The translations under genes and the position numbers were made by a program. A stretch of DNA of 64,000 bases, taken from the NCBI GenBank assembly GCA_038503035.1, contig JAVSML010024016.1, forward strand, positions 790,558 to 854,557, read 5' to 3'. This stretch comes from Crocodylus rhombifer (taxonomy: Eukaryota > Chordata > Crocodylia > Crocodylidae). Positions 50,901-53,960 of the stretch are shown here, one piece after another. The notes below the pieces were generated by a model. That model saw only the letters and a list, made by a program, of their open reading frames with translations, was not told the origin of the DNA and ran no database searches. The first letter of the stretch is position 1; each line of letters opens with the position of its first letter.

Positions 50901-52820
50901 TATGTTGCCAAGCAGGACCCTTGACTTGTTTCATTCCAGCTCACCATGGGAATCTACTTTGAACTGCTGATCTTTGTGAGTTTGCCTGGCAATTTGTAAT
51001 AGAATTATGAGCACATAAACTCTCTCAGAAACATCCATCAGTTACTCTATTGATTACAATAATGTCAGAAGTTTGGCTGTGTTTAGTTTAGTGCTTCCAA
51101 AGAAAAGGCACATTAAAAGTTGATGGGCATTCATACTGGAAGGCATACAGATCCACTGAATCACTGGCATTTAGACATTTCACATTTAGCAAAATCATTG
51201 AAGTTTTCTTAAAGGCCACATAACTTTCACAAATTGTCTATATATGGGTGCTACCTTTTTGCAGGCTACTGACACAGCTGTAACACATTTTTAAAAGCAT
51301 TCATGTGTCACCTAAGAGGGTACATTCACAAGAAAACCTTACAATTTAAGAAGAGTGATAGTCTACAAACTGCCAATGCTTATGATTATTTGGCTCAGGA
51401 AACTATGCAATGTAAAATATGGGGTTATTATCTCGTATAAAGAGGCTAACTAGAACTTCACAGACTGCTCTTTGTTTCAAGTCAGGCTGTCAAAAATGAC
51501 AAGCCATTACCCCAAAAAAGTGTACGCAAAATGGATCCAGAGCATAAAAATACTTCTTTTTTATGGTTTTAAAACAATTTCAACAAAACCCTCCTGAAGA
51601 TGCATTCTTCATGTTTGCTTTGTTAGCATAATGTTACAAATCTGCAAGGAAAGCATCAAGACTGCAGTTCTAGAAAATATATCCAATTCAGTCCAGTCTC
51701 AGTTTTTTATACAATGTACAAAATGCTTTTAAAGCAGAAAGAAACAGAAACAAACATTCACATTTCTTGGCATTCACTCATCTTATGGTGACTGAGTTAT
51801 GGACAACAGATTTAAATAAATGATACATAAATTAGAAGTGGCCTGATGAAGTTTGCAGTAATTTTGTTGGCAGGTGCTACAAAGAGGAACATATAGATAG
51901 GTCAGAGCATTATTATCATAACATAACATAGCCACATTTTTCAATAAAACTTGAGTTGTCACTTTCCTTTGTGTTGATTCATGTTTAATTACAAGCTTCA
52001 AATCAACTTCAGGCCAATGCCAAAAATCATACAATACACTGGTCTTCTAGGAAGATATGGCATTCCTTTATCACCCATACCTTGAAATGGCATTTGGACA
52101 TCTGAGGTTTCCTGCCTAGTGCAATGTAGGTCCCAGAAGTATGGTATTTCAAGGGGAAAAATGTCACAGTTTAGTGACTATTATTAGTGTAATATTATAC
52201 CCAGAAGGTAAAGTTGAATTAATTGATCCTTACTGGAGGCTGAGATGATGGAATGGCTTCTTCCGTCTCAGGAACTCCTTCCTGTTCTTGAATGCTGCCA
52301 TTGCCACTGGTATCTCCTGATGCCTACACAGAACAAATCATATCACACTTATCATTATCACTTATGAAAGTCCAGAGGTTAAAATGATACTCTCTGGTAT
52401 GACTTAGCTTCTCAGATTCTCTTATATTTTACTTAGGCATAAGCAGGTGCAATTACAGTTACAAGTTTCTCTCACAAATTTGGTCCCAAACTCATAAAAT
52501 TAATGTATTGCACCGAACAGAGCATTTAATGGAAATTAATGTCACCGTTTAAACACACAAAAAAAATTAGGAAACTAAAGATTCGTGGATTCCGAGAATT
52601 CTGATTTACCAGCAATTCCAACCATTTCAATGTATTTCAAAGAAAAGATATCACCATTTGTTTTGTAAAACATATTCTATTGCCATAGACCTTAATAGCC
52701 TCAGTATAATAAGTTCACTGAAAATAGATAACGGAGAGCACTTACATATGGATCATCATCTTCACATTGGTCTTCAGTAGCCCTTGGGTCTGGTTTGATT
52801 GTTAGTTGTTGAACTGAGCC
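5814..52820 (-). CDS. COL15A1: Collagen type XV alpha 1 chain, partial gene (13 internal exons)
   Basis: Type XV collagen is a secreted basement-membrane-zone multiplexin and chondroitin sulfate proteoglycan. Exons on the minus strand, in gene order: 52820-52746, 52323-52234, 47100-46974, 43427-43309, 38195-38058, 37422-37396, 33441-33379, 26663-26595, 22937-22875, 20095-19961, 14508-14446, 6464-6429, 5939-5814. They sum to 1131 nt (377 codons) with compatible phases. Recalled human COL15A1 matches in order: GSxQQLTIxPDPR at the TSPN end, ASGx[24 protein letters not shown] and GFGFE/GLGFE. COL18A1, the paralogue, fits less well at these NC motifs. Both ends of the gene are outside the window: I see no upstream TSPN exon between 52821 and 64000 and no further exon below 5814. 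Extra small phase-0 exons in the large introns cannot be excluded. Confidence 0.9.
6150..6285 (-). mobile_element. MIR-type (CORE) tRNA-derived SINE
   Basis: In reverse orientation it carries MIR landmarks: TTTTATGGATAGGAAAGTGA followed by GGCA (the 3' part), then AGAGCCGGGAATAGGACTCA and GGTCTAC (B-box region). MIR elements are ancient in amniotes, and the divergence here fits that age. Confidence 0.65.
6429..6464 (-). CDS. COL15A1: COL15A1 exon: COL2, 36-nt exon (12 aa)
   Basis: The exon is 36 nt, phase 0 to 0. It encodes [12 protein letters not shown], equivalent to human GARGPNGSVGEK. The acceptor is TTTACAG. The donor AAAG|GTTGGT is weak at +3 to +6 compared with the other donors in this gene, so skipping is possible in principle; skipping would remove four triplets without a frameshift. 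Confidence 0.9.
6695..7100. mobile_element. Non-autonomous DNA transposon with imperfect terminal inverted repeats
   Basis: The left end (ACTTTGGTGCTCCAAGTAC, CAGGCCAGATCCAGCCCAC) is a rough inverted match of the right end (GCTGAGCACCACTGGTCTAG). The same TIR style is seen at 38826-39241. GC-rich interior, no transposase ORF. hAT-like by general appearance only. Confidence 0.45.
7101..8105. other. Intron, no gene seen
   Basis: 7105-7450 looks like another short decayed element, bounded by similar phrases (GAGCAACGTACCCTTGG and AAAGTACCCTTGGAGG). The plus-strand ORF at 7469-7864 (131 codons) has no domain I recognise, no exon boundaries and Ser/Lys-rich random-looking content. Confidence 0.4.
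8367..8822 (+). repeat. Diverged direct repeat, two ~123-bp units 332 bp apart
   Basis: Unit 1 at 8367-8489 and unit 2 at 8699-8822 share phrases such as TCTATGTGCAAGCTCC / CCTATGTGCAAGTCCC, CAGATGCCCCCTAGTCTT / CAGATGCCCACTAGTCTT and CAGTCCCCCATT. They lie between the transposon left end and the LINE. Confidence 0.65.
8900..11725 (+). mobile_element. Decayed Tx1-like LINE (L1 superfamily), endonuclease and reverse transcriptase
   Basis: Broken ORF2 in several frames. An endonuclease C-terminal part is visible at 8913-9110 ([12 protein letters not shown], then [11 protein letters not shown], where the DH is the catalytic-type histidine motif). Reverse transcriptase pieces follow: [20 protein letters not shown] at about 9894-9955, a DLEKAHD match to the DxxKAFD palm motif near 10100, [15 protein letters not shown] near 10190 and [13 protein letters not shown] for the GxPQG-like region near 10280. 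The C-terminal part reaches about 11720. Many stops and frameshifts; clearly inactive. The Tx1 assignment is from the KxLYxDVSSxVL pattern. Confidence 0.7.
11164..11207. repeat. 22-bp tandem duplication inside the LINE
   Basis: AGAGCAAGAGACATTTTACT is present twice in direct tandem, separated only by GAG. A local replication-slippage event in the dead element. Confidence 0.85.
12079..12559. other. Intron, no gene seen
   Basis: AT-rich single-copy-looking sequence; nothing recognised. Confidence 0.4.
12560..12805 (+). mobile_element. CR1 LINE 3' fragment
   Basis: Shows the conserved 3' region GGAACAGTGGGACAAAAG, TTCAAGAAGTGGCTGGATGG and GGTTGGCTAGATGATCCC followed by GGGTCCCTTTCACCCC. 5'-truncated, plus orientation. 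Confidence 0.8.
13000..14188 (-). mobile_element. Putative solo LTR (copy 3, minus strand)
   Basis: Read on the minus strand it begins TGTGGCAGGGCACCTTTGGT, then GCCACTTTAAGAGG, like the starts at 3242 and 20639. A CAATATAAAC TATA-like box lies at about 14028-14041. The interior is GC-rich with a 22-bp tandem (TTGCCTTCTCTCTCACATA) at 13437-13482. The 3' edge near 13000 is approximate. The overlapping plus-strand ORFs at 13001-13941 are incidental. Confidence 0.45.
14446..14508 (-). CDS. COL15A1: COL15A1 exon: COL2 (21 aa)
   Basis: The exon is 63 nt, phase 0 to 0, with acceptor TTTTTAG and donor AAAAG|GTAAGC. It encodes seven perfect triplets, [10 protein letters not shown] followed by [11 protein letters not shown], equivalent to human GPEGQPGVDG followed by ATGLPGMKGEK. 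The matching length and final GEK support one-to-one exon orthology. Confidence 0.94.
14651..14980. mobile_element. MITE, GGGTGCATCTACATGTGC family (copy 2, truncated)
   Basis: Starts GGGACATCTACATGTGC. Shares CAGTAAACTAATTAACTCCA, then the GCATGAGGCTGCTACAGTG phrase with copy 1 at 2602. The right terminal repeat is missing or too decayed to see. Confidence 0.65.
14981..16046. other. Intron, no gene seen
   Basis: No exon, RNA gene or clear transposon. Moderately AT-rich. Confidence 0.4.
16047..17137. mobile_element. Non-autonomous DNA transposon, GC-rich, ~1.1 kb
   Basis: Left end GGGGCAGGCAATTATTTTGG, right end (inverted) GGGGGTCAACAAAAAATGGC: a weak TIR pair. The interior has long G-rich and C-rich runs (16300-16450). 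It contains many overlapping Pro/Gly/Ser-rich ORFs that are compositional artefacts. Similar in style to the element at 38826. Confidence 0.45.
17138..18742. other. Intron, no gene seen
   Basis: AT-rich sequence. Around 17585-17775 there is an old repeat-like block bounded by TTGATTCA... and ...GCTGAATCAGAGC, possibly a decayed amniote DNA transposon. Nothing else recognised. Confidence 0.35.
18743..18975. mobile_element. MITE-like long inverted repeat
   Basis: The left arm at about 18784-18845 (ACAAGGTTCTTTGGGTAAAT, then ACCAACTAAATAGTTGG) is matched by an inverted right arm ending about 18971 (CAACTATTTAGTTGGTCTAA, then TTTACCCAAATAATCTTG). The loop holds a second perfect 11-bp inverted repeat, CAGGTACAAAC / GTTTGTACCTG. 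It resembles MITE-like repeats reported from crocodilian genomes, but I cannot confirm the family. Confidence 0.7.
18976..19960. other. Intron, no gene seen
   Basis: AT-rich. No splice-flanked Gly-X-Y frame until the exon at 19961. Confidence 0.45.
19961..20095 (-). CDS. COL15A1: COL15A1 exon: start of COL2 (45 aa)
   Basis: The exon is 135 nt (15 x 9), phase 0 to 0, with acceptor ATCAAG and donor CCA|GTAAGT. It reads [19 protein letters not shown], then a short break (PDSNT), then [13 protein letters not shown] and GEPGLP. Human has the same order: GPPGLPGIPGKPG, a break at TDVFM, then [10 protein letters not shown]. The helix interruption is conserved in place but not in sequence. It is the best single anchor for COL15A1 in the window. 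Confidence 0.96.
20096..20638. other. Intron, no gene seen
   Basis: AT-rich, no recognised element. The plus ORF at 20097-20378 has no supporting features. Confidence 0.45.
20639..21753 (+). mobile_element. Putative solo LTR (copy 2)
   Basis: Starts TGTACCAGGGAGCCAGAGGC followed by TTCTGTTACTTTAAGG, parallel to the other two copies. A TATA-like GTATACAAA lies near 20927 and AATAAA in AAAATAAAATTTAT at about 21667, then GCATGGCAGGCAGGAG, which copy 1 also has (GCATGGCAGGAAAGGAG). It ends where the hAT-like element begins. Confidence 0.45.
21754..22815 (-). mobile_element. hAT-like non-autonomous transposon, copy A
   Basis: Ends are TAGGGACAGACATT and the inverse AATxTTTGTCCCTA. Read on the minus strand, the first ~300 bp match copy B at 61835: GTGCACATAAAC, GAAACCGGTTTGAGA, GTAGTATCAGAC, GTCTGTCCCAGACCCCTT, CCCCAGCATCC and CTCTGCTCCACAGCAG. 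No transposase ORF. The match to hAT is by TIR style (TAGGG start); target duplication is not visible here. Confidence 0.7.
21794..22010 (+). repeat. 217-bp direct repeat, copy 1 (partner 27361-27577)
   Basis: Gapless alignment to 27361-27577 with nine mismatches by eye, about 96% identity. In this copy the block sits inside hAT-like element A. Copy B of that element reads straight through the same point without it, so here the block is an insertion. Confidence 0.9.
22875..22937 (-). CDS. COL15A1: COL15A1 exon: NC2 acidic Ser-Gly segment (21 aa)
   Basis: The exon is 63 nt, phase 0 to 0, with acceptor TTTCAG and donor AGA|GTAAG. It encodes a non-collagenous stretch containing [18 protein letters not shown]. 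Human COL15A1 has GSGSGDL followed by EQLLR at the matching place, directly before COL2, so the assignment is strong. Tandem Ser-Gly in an acidic setting is a classical chondroitin sulfate acceptor, consistent with type XV collagen being a CS proteoglycan. Confidence 0.93.
22938..23559. other. Intron, no gene seen
   Basis: Contains TGTCTTGTGTAGACATACCC-type phrases (23120-23165) suggesting a short repeat end. Nothing else recognised. Confidence 0.35.
23560..24463 (-). mobile_element. CR1 LINE fragment, older copy (RT C-terminus and 3' region)
   Basis: On the minus strand, 24434-24249 encodes a reverse transcriptase piece: [20 protein letters not shown] followed by [16 protein letters not shown], equivalent to the conserved GVPQGSVLGPVLFNIF. 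Toward 23560 it reads into 3' UTR. Several stops; it ends abruptly against the next CR1 at 24464. Confidence 0.85.
24464..25545 (-). mobile_element. CR1 LINE fragment, younger copy (RT palm to ORF2 C-terminus)
   Basis: The minus strand encodes [19 protein letters not shown] (the palm motif with the first catalytic Asp), then GSGVPQGS, later [24 protein letters not shown] sequence ([20 protein letters not shown]) and [18 protein letters not shown], then [16 protein letters not shown] near the ORF end. Disrupted by frameshifts after GVPQGS. Less decayed than its neighbour. Confidence 0.92.
25546..26415 (+). mobile_element. CR1 LINE fragment in opposite orientation
   Basis: Plus orientation. 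25546-25734 encodes the [11 protein letters not shown]...[25 protein letters not shown] region that follows the palm domain. The 3' part has GATTTGATAAGTCTTCACAT, CATTGGAACAGGTTGCCCAG and GGTTAGGCTAGATGATGACATG. It abuts the minus-strand CR1 head-to-head. Confidence 0.88.
26424..26478. repeat. (CA)n/(TG)n microsatellite
   Basis: A short CACACACA run followed by ACACGTGTGTGTGGGTG; simple-sequence DNA. Confidence 0.85.
26595..26663 (-). CDS. COL15A1: COL15A1 exon: end of COL1 / start of NC2 (23 aa)
   Basis: The exon is 69 nt, phase 0 to 0, with acceptor TCTAG and donor CTT|GTGAGT. It begins [19 protein letters not shown]. There is a one-residue slip (GVG), then perfect triplets that stop at SAVPRRL, where the helix ends and NC2 begins. 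Confidence 0.9.
26885..27145. repeat. Interspersed repeat, copy 1 (partner 34867-35105)
   Basis: The two blocks share, in the same order and orientation, GGGCCACATCCTACTCCATC / GGGCTAGATTCTATTCCACC, a TTAGGCAnnT phrase, TTTTGTGACT, AGTTACAAAGGT / TGTTACAAAAGT, ATTAATG and GGTGGAATAGGAT / AGTGGAACAGAAT. Ends are weakly inverted (GGATTCTATTCCAC versus GTGGAATAGGAT), so probably an old MITE. Confidence 0.6.
27361..27577 (+). repeat. 217-bp direct repeat, copy 2
   Basis: Partner of 21794-22010. Here it is not inside a recognisable hAT-like element, although the sequence just upstream (GAATTGATCTCATC) faintly resembles that element's subterminal region. Confidence 0.9.
27578..28745. other. Intron with one shared old repeat, no gene seen
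   Basis: 28395-28475 resembles 42411-42490: both have GCAACAGGTCAGAATGTTTT / GCAGGTCAGAATGTTTTTG, a TTCTATTTGAAA phrase and GTGAATCA. The rest is unassigned. Confidence 0.45.
28746..29105. mobile_element. MITE, GGGTGCATCTACATGTGC family (copy 3, both ends present)
   Basis: 360 bp from GGGTGAATCTATATATGAGC to the inverse GCACATGTAGATGCACCCC. It holds a perfect 14-bp inverted repeat, AAGATAGTACTGTC / GACAGTACTATCTT, near 28861-28903. This copy defines the family size. Confidence 0.8.
29106..29930. other. Intron, no gene seen
   Basis: No recognised element or exon. Confidence 0.4.
29931..30860 (-). mobile_element. DIRS-like retrotransposon fragment with tyrosine recombinase
   Basis: The minus-strand ORF 30850-30356 (164 codons) reads like the C-terminal half of a DIRS-type tyrosine recombinase. 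[17 protein letters not shown] segment corresponds to the inter-domain xLxxYLxRTKPFR-type region, [16 protein letters not shown] to the helix before the active site, and [18 protein letters not shown] carries the HxxR box (His and the second catalytic Arg). The final Tyr region is lost. Downstream, the [12 protein letters not shown] translation near 29950 is part of the same debris. No RT found. The identity comes from motif recognition. Confidence 0.6.
30950..32175. other. Intron, no gene seen
   Basis: Probably further repeat debris. 31520-31830 has the GTGAGGGCCAATCACAGGCA type of phrase seen at MITE ends. No exon. Confidence 0.35.
32176..32743. mobile_element. Candidate solo LTR bounded by TGTCAGG / CCTGACA
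   Basis: 568 bp starting TGTCAGGCCTGCACC and ending GGGTCCTGACA, the short inverted TG...CA termini expected of an LTR. The interior is purine-rich with GGAACAGGAAAGCAAG-type runs. No target duplication seen (CTAAA left, CCAAC right) and no internal coding region, so the class is uncertain. Confidence 0.4.
32752..32870 (+). mobile_element. tRNA-derived SINE fragment (MIR/CORE-like)
   Basis: CAGCCTAATGATTAGGACAC resembles an A-box region and GGAGATCCAGGTCCCAAG a B-box region. The tail (TTGACCGTCACTTCCTCTGT followed by CCCA) resembles the CORE part. No intact Pol III boxes. Confidence 0.5.
33300..33333. repeat. (AAAAC)n simple repeat
   Basis: A short AAAACAAAACAAAACA run next to the 33379-33441 exon; not informative beyond that. 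Confidence 0.8.
33379..33441 (-). CDS. COL15A1: COL15A1 exon: COL1 (21 aa)
   Basis: The exon is 63 nt, phase 0 to 0, with acceptor TTTTAG and donor AAAAG|GTACGT. It encodes seven uninterrupted Gly-X-Y triplets ([10 protein letters not shown], then [11 protein letters not shown]). It is Lys-rich and ends in GEK, like the exon at 14446-14508, which suggests the two arose from a common 63-nt collagen exon type. MKGEKG-type sequence is the motif retained in the very short human COL1. Confidence 0.92.
33442..34866. other. Intron, no gene seen
   Basis: AT-rich. ORFs at 33616-33924 (minus) and 34462-34743 (plus) have no splice sites or motifs I recognise. Confidence 0.4.
34867..35105. repeat. Interspersed repeat, copy 2 (partner 26885-27145)
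   Basis: See the partner copy; same order of shared phrases, more diverged. It lies directly beside a CR1 3' end. Confidence 0.6.
35114..35430 (-). mobile_element. CR1 LINE, intact 3' terminus
   Basis: On the minus strand it encodes [20 protein letters not shown], then [20 protein letters not shown], the conserved C-terminal end of CR1 ORF2. After the 3' UTR it ends in the octamer-like tail ATTCATAGATTCATAGG (as seen on plus). 5'-truncated. Confidence 0.92.
35431..37395. other. Intron, no gene seen
   Basis: AT-rich to 36050, then a purine-rich stretch with GGGGG runs to 36700, then AT-rich. The minus ORF at 36079-36537 (Pro/Ser/Phe-rich) is the complement of the purine-rich tract and I do not call it. 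Confidence 0.4.
37396..37422 (-). CDS. COL15A1: COL15A1 exon: COL1, 27-nt micro-exon (9 aa)
   Basis: This 27-nt exon encodes GIPGKDGLP, three Gly-X-Y triplets, phase 0 to 0. The acceptor is TTTCAG and the donor is CCT|GTAAGT. Exons in multiples of 9 nt that start with a full Gly codon are the rule in collagen genes. It is only 635 bp downstream of the previous exon in gene order. Confidence 0.9.
37423..38057. other. Short intron, no gene seen
   Basis: Holds a 132-codon plus ORF at 37483-37881 that is Cys/Val-rich but has no recognisable domain and lies antisense inside a COL15A1 intron. Confidence 0.4.
38058..38195 (-). CDS. COL15A1: COL15A1 exon: start of COL1 triple helix (46 aa)
   Basis: The exon is 138 nt, phase 0 to 0, with acceptor TTTTTTAG and donor CCT|GTAAGT. 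It begins [10 protein letters not shown] and continues Gly-X-Y triplets, interrupted once around [10 protein letters not shown], then [15 protein letters not shown]. Hydroxylatable Pro-Gly and Lys-Gly positions are frequent. The interruption may give local flexibility, a general property of multiplexin helices. It is the first clearly collagenous exon in the gene. Confidence 0.93.
38826..39241. mobile_element. MITE with ~30-bp imperfect TIRs
   Basis: The left end (TCGGAGGTGCTCAACCTCTG, GCACA) is the rough inverse of the right end (TGGCCAGAAGGTTAGGCACA, ACTGACCTAGA). The interior carries CCAGATCTAGCCTGCAGC and GATCCAGCCTGTGGTCTGGC. No ORF of interest. hAT-like by TIR style only. Confidence 0.55.
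39242..40252. other. Intron; weak repeat structure, no gene seen
   Basis: At 39724-39780 TTTAAAGTGGCTTAAATG is followed by an inverted CCACTTTAATGGC. The 39861-40271 ORFs are in GC-rich sequence without gene signals. Confidence 0.35.
40253..40358. repeat. Imperfect palindrome, ~45-bp arms
   Basis: Left arm CATGCAACAGGGGTTTAGTG, then CTCCCTACATTGAAA; right arm TTTCAATTTAGGGAG, then AAGTAAACCCCCGTTGCATG. Loop about 17 bp. Probably a small MITE or a MITE end. Confidence 0.7.
40359..43308. other. Long intron stretch, no gene seen
   Basis: Mostly AT-rich and single-copy looking. 42411-42593 is an old repeat related to 28395-28475 and ends GGTTGAGAATCACTGCTTTA, a common MITE terminus. No additional NC1 or COL1 exon found. 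Confidence 0.4.
43309..43427 (-). CDS. COL15A1: COL15A1 exon: NC1, acidic segment before COL1 (2 nt + 39 aa)
   Basis: The exon is 119 nt, phase 1 in and phase 0 out, with acceptor ATTTAG and donor AAAG|GTCAGT. Only one frame is open. It gives an acidic, His-rich run ([14 protein letters not shown]) and then [16 protein letters not shown], ending ASREK. The GSG flanked by Glu is another possible glycosaminoglycan site. The human gene carries a much longer NC1 at this point. I do not see the missing part between this exon and the next at 38195, although phases would allow extra phase-0 exons. Confidence 0.9.
43428..45034. other. Intron, no gene seen
   Basis: Contains a purine tract (about 43670-43790, GGAAGTGGGAGGGGGAAAT type) and GC-rich overlapping ORFs at 43858-44851 without gene signals. 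Confidence 0.4.
45035..45125 (+). mobile_element. MIR/L2-type 3' end remnant
   Basis: AATGCCTCAGTTCTCCTACT followed by TTGGAGATAATAATACTCC resembles the CCTCAGTTTCCxCATCTGTAAAATGGGGATAATAATA end shared by MIR and L2. Very diverged. Confidence 0.45.
45126..46973. other. Intron with GC-rich repeat debris, no gene seen
   Basis: Overlapping plus ORFs at 45556-46317 cross C-runs (46031-46044) and look compositional. 46700-46800 has the TTTGTGGTGCTTCAAA...GAGGCACCACGAACC palindromic end also seen at 48990 and 59074, so part of this block is a MITE. Confidence 0.4.
46972..46973 (-). promoter_or_regulatory. COL15A1: Probable non-canonical GC splice donor of COL15A1
   Basis: The exon ends CAAG and the intron begins GCACTG. 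This is the only boundary that keeps the frame and supplies the single G needed to complete the Gly codon with the GT that starts the next exon (43427). GC-AG introns are about 1% of vertebrate introns and usually have a strong exon-side AAG, which is present; the +3 to +6 match is modest. A sequence or species difference restoring GT would give an ordinary donor. Confidence 0.6.
46974..47100 (-). CDS. COL15A1: COL15A1 exon: NC1, Pro/Glu-rich segment with probable GC donor (42 aa + 1 nt)
   Basis: The exon is 127 nt, phase 0 in and phase 1 out. The acceptor is a T-run followed by AG. It encodes a Pro/Glu/Asp-rich segment ([13 protein letters not shown], then EEMDFSGHH) ending in APTIKKQ. No GT donor in the reading frame has the phase needed by the next exon. 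A CAAG|GCACTG site does, and splicing there gives KQ-G-S, the residues found in human COL15A1 (PKQGS). The open frame runs on to a TAA at 46858-46860; a better-looking GT donor (CAG|GTATGG, after 46837) lies beyond that stop and is in the wrong phase. The acceptor and frame are firm; the 3' boundary is inferred. Confidence 0.8.
47101..48989. other. Intron, no gene seen
   Basis: Short GC-rich block at 47250-47400, then AT-rich. Nothing recognised, and no exon between the 52234 and 47100 boundaries. Confidence 0.4.
48990..49630. mobile_element. MITE-like block with internal hairpins
   Basis: Begins TTAGGGTATGTCCAGACTTG followed by ATATGGTTTGTGGTGCCAC. Contains a strong palindrome at 49351-49427 (arms CTCCCCTGTCTCTACGTATC and the inverse, centre near GGCTCTGTATCAGAGCC). 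The right boundary is uncertain, probably where the CR1 begins. Minus-strand ORFs crossing it are chimeric artefacts. Confidence 0.5.
49631..49965 (-). mobile_element. CR1 LINE fragment (ORF2 C-terminal region)
   Basis: The minus strand encodes [20 protein letters not shown] followed by [20 protein letters not shown] and [19 protein letters not shown], the conserved segment after the CR1 RT domain. Nearly intact locally, truncated at both ends. Confidence 0.92.
50053..50530. mobile_element. MITE, GGGTGCATCTACATGTGC family (copy 4) with long palindrome
   Basis: Left end TAGATGCATCTATATGTGC and right end GCAAATGTAGATGCACCC are inverted. The centre (50197-50320) is a near-perfect palindrome of ~60-bp arms: CATGTGTATCAGTGTCCCTG, GCTTTAACTAAAGCTCA and their inverses around a short loop at 50254-50261. 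Confidence 0.75.
50531..52233. other. Intron, no gene seen
   Basis: AT-rich and repeat-poor. No exon. Confidence 0.45.
52234..52323 (-). CDS. COL15A1: COL15A1 exon: NC1, acidic Ser-Gly segment (30 aa)
   Basis: The exon is 90 nt, phase 0 to phase 0, with acceptor TGTAG and donor CCA|GTAAGG. It starts [10 protein letters not shown] and continues [13 protein letters not shown], matching human ASGETSG followed by an acidic stretch. Two Ser-Gly dipeptides next to Asp/Glu are candidate chondroitin sulfate attachment points; that is inferred from the known proteoglycan nature of type XV collagen. The intron to the preceding exon is short (422 bp). Confidence 0.92.
52746..52820 (-). CDS. COL15A1: COL15A1 exon: end of TSPN domain / start of NC1 (25 aa)
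   Basis: The exon is 75 nt, phase 0 to phase 0. The acceptor is a pyrimidine-rich tract ending ATAAAG and the donor is TAT|GTAAG. The first residues, [13 protein letters not shown], match the final strand of the thrombospondin-N-terminal-like (laminin G fold) domain of human COL15A1 (GSLQQLTIHPDPR). A cysteine follows in [12 protein letters not shown], corresponding to the human EELCDPEE cysteine. The acidic tail opens the NC1 region. It is the most 5' exon I can find here; the exon before it must be more than 11 kb upstream. Confidence 0.93.
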
Positions 52821-53224
52821 CTTTATGAAGGAAAAAACCCAACAAAAGCTATTCAAGGAAATGGTTTTTTTCAAAGAAAAAGCAAGAAATCGCTATAGGA
52901 CATCTCCTTAGAACTAATGCCCTCTACACTGCCTAGATTACTTGAACTATGTTTCAGTATTCCAGTCAATGTACATATTCATTACAAAATGTCTTAGCTT
53001 ATTATATAAATGCTCTTCTACTCTGGTAAGTTAGGTTATGCATTTTATGAAATGTTGGGCCTGTAAAATGCTGTCAGATCTTTGTAGACAGAATCTGCAA
53101 TATAAATATAGTAAGTGTTTAAGGCCATGCCTGGGGGCGGCAGGCAGGGTGGGGAGGGGGAGGAGAGGCAATTAGATGGGCTCAGAATAGAACTAAATTA
53201 AAGCAGAAAGAAAAAGCAAATGGA
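52821..53224. other. Intron upstream of the first visible exon, no gene seen
   Basis: AT-rich with a short GGCAGGCAGGGTGGGGAGGG run near 53140. No TSPN exon. Confidence 0.45.
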
Positions 53225-53960
53225 TTTTAGGATCAAAAGACTCATAGGATTGGAAGGGACTTCAAGATTCACCTACTCTGACCCCTGCAGAAATGCAGGA
53301 AGTGCTGTAACACAGTACAAAAAAATTTGATTCAGCCTCTTCTTGACAGTCTCCAATGAGAGAGATTCCGCAGCTTTCCTGGCAGCTTGTTCCATTGTTC
53401 TACTGTTTTAATGGTTAAGATGTTTTTCTTAAGATTTATTCCAAATATGTTCTGCTGCACCTTAAGCCCATTACTTGTGTCCTGACCTCTACAGCAAGAA
53501 AAGACAACCTTTCTTCTTTATGACAACCTTTCAAATATTGAGAAACTGCTGTCATAACTCCCCTTTAACCTCCTTTTCCCCAACTTAAACATATGTAGTT
53601 CCTTCAACCTTCCTCATATGATTTGCTTCCCAATCCCTTTATCATTCTAACTGCTCACCTTTCAACCCTCTCCAGTTTCTCTACATCCTCCTTATAATGT
53701 GTTGTCCTGGACTAGGCACAATACTCTAGTTGAGGCCTAACAAGTACCGAGCAGAGTGATATCATCACCCCACCATGTCTTGCATATACTGCTTATGTTA
53801 ATGCAACACAAAACTGAATTGTGTTTTTTTTTCCTGCATCAGCTTTCTGACTCATACTAAATTAATGATCCACCATAACTTTCAGATTCTTCTCAGTTGC
53901 ATAATTGCCAGTCCAGTTATTCCCCATTACTTTCTTGGTCTTACAATTTGCATTTATCTA
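53225..53960 (-). mobile_element. CR1 LINE fragment, old
   Basis: The 3' end lies at the low coordinate (CATAGGATTGGAAGGGACTT, CAAGATTCACCTACTCTGAC), then 3' UTR and ORF2 C-terminal remnants (GACTAGGCACAATACTCTAG, TGAGGCCTAAC). Many indels, no open frame. Confidence 0.8.

Noticed and set aside
5814..52820. Assignment to COL18A1 or another collagen
   Set aside because: NC motifs (GSxQQLTI, KQGS, GSGSGDL, GxGFE) and the COL2 interruption match the type XV chain in order; type XVIII fits only in general Gly-X-Y content.
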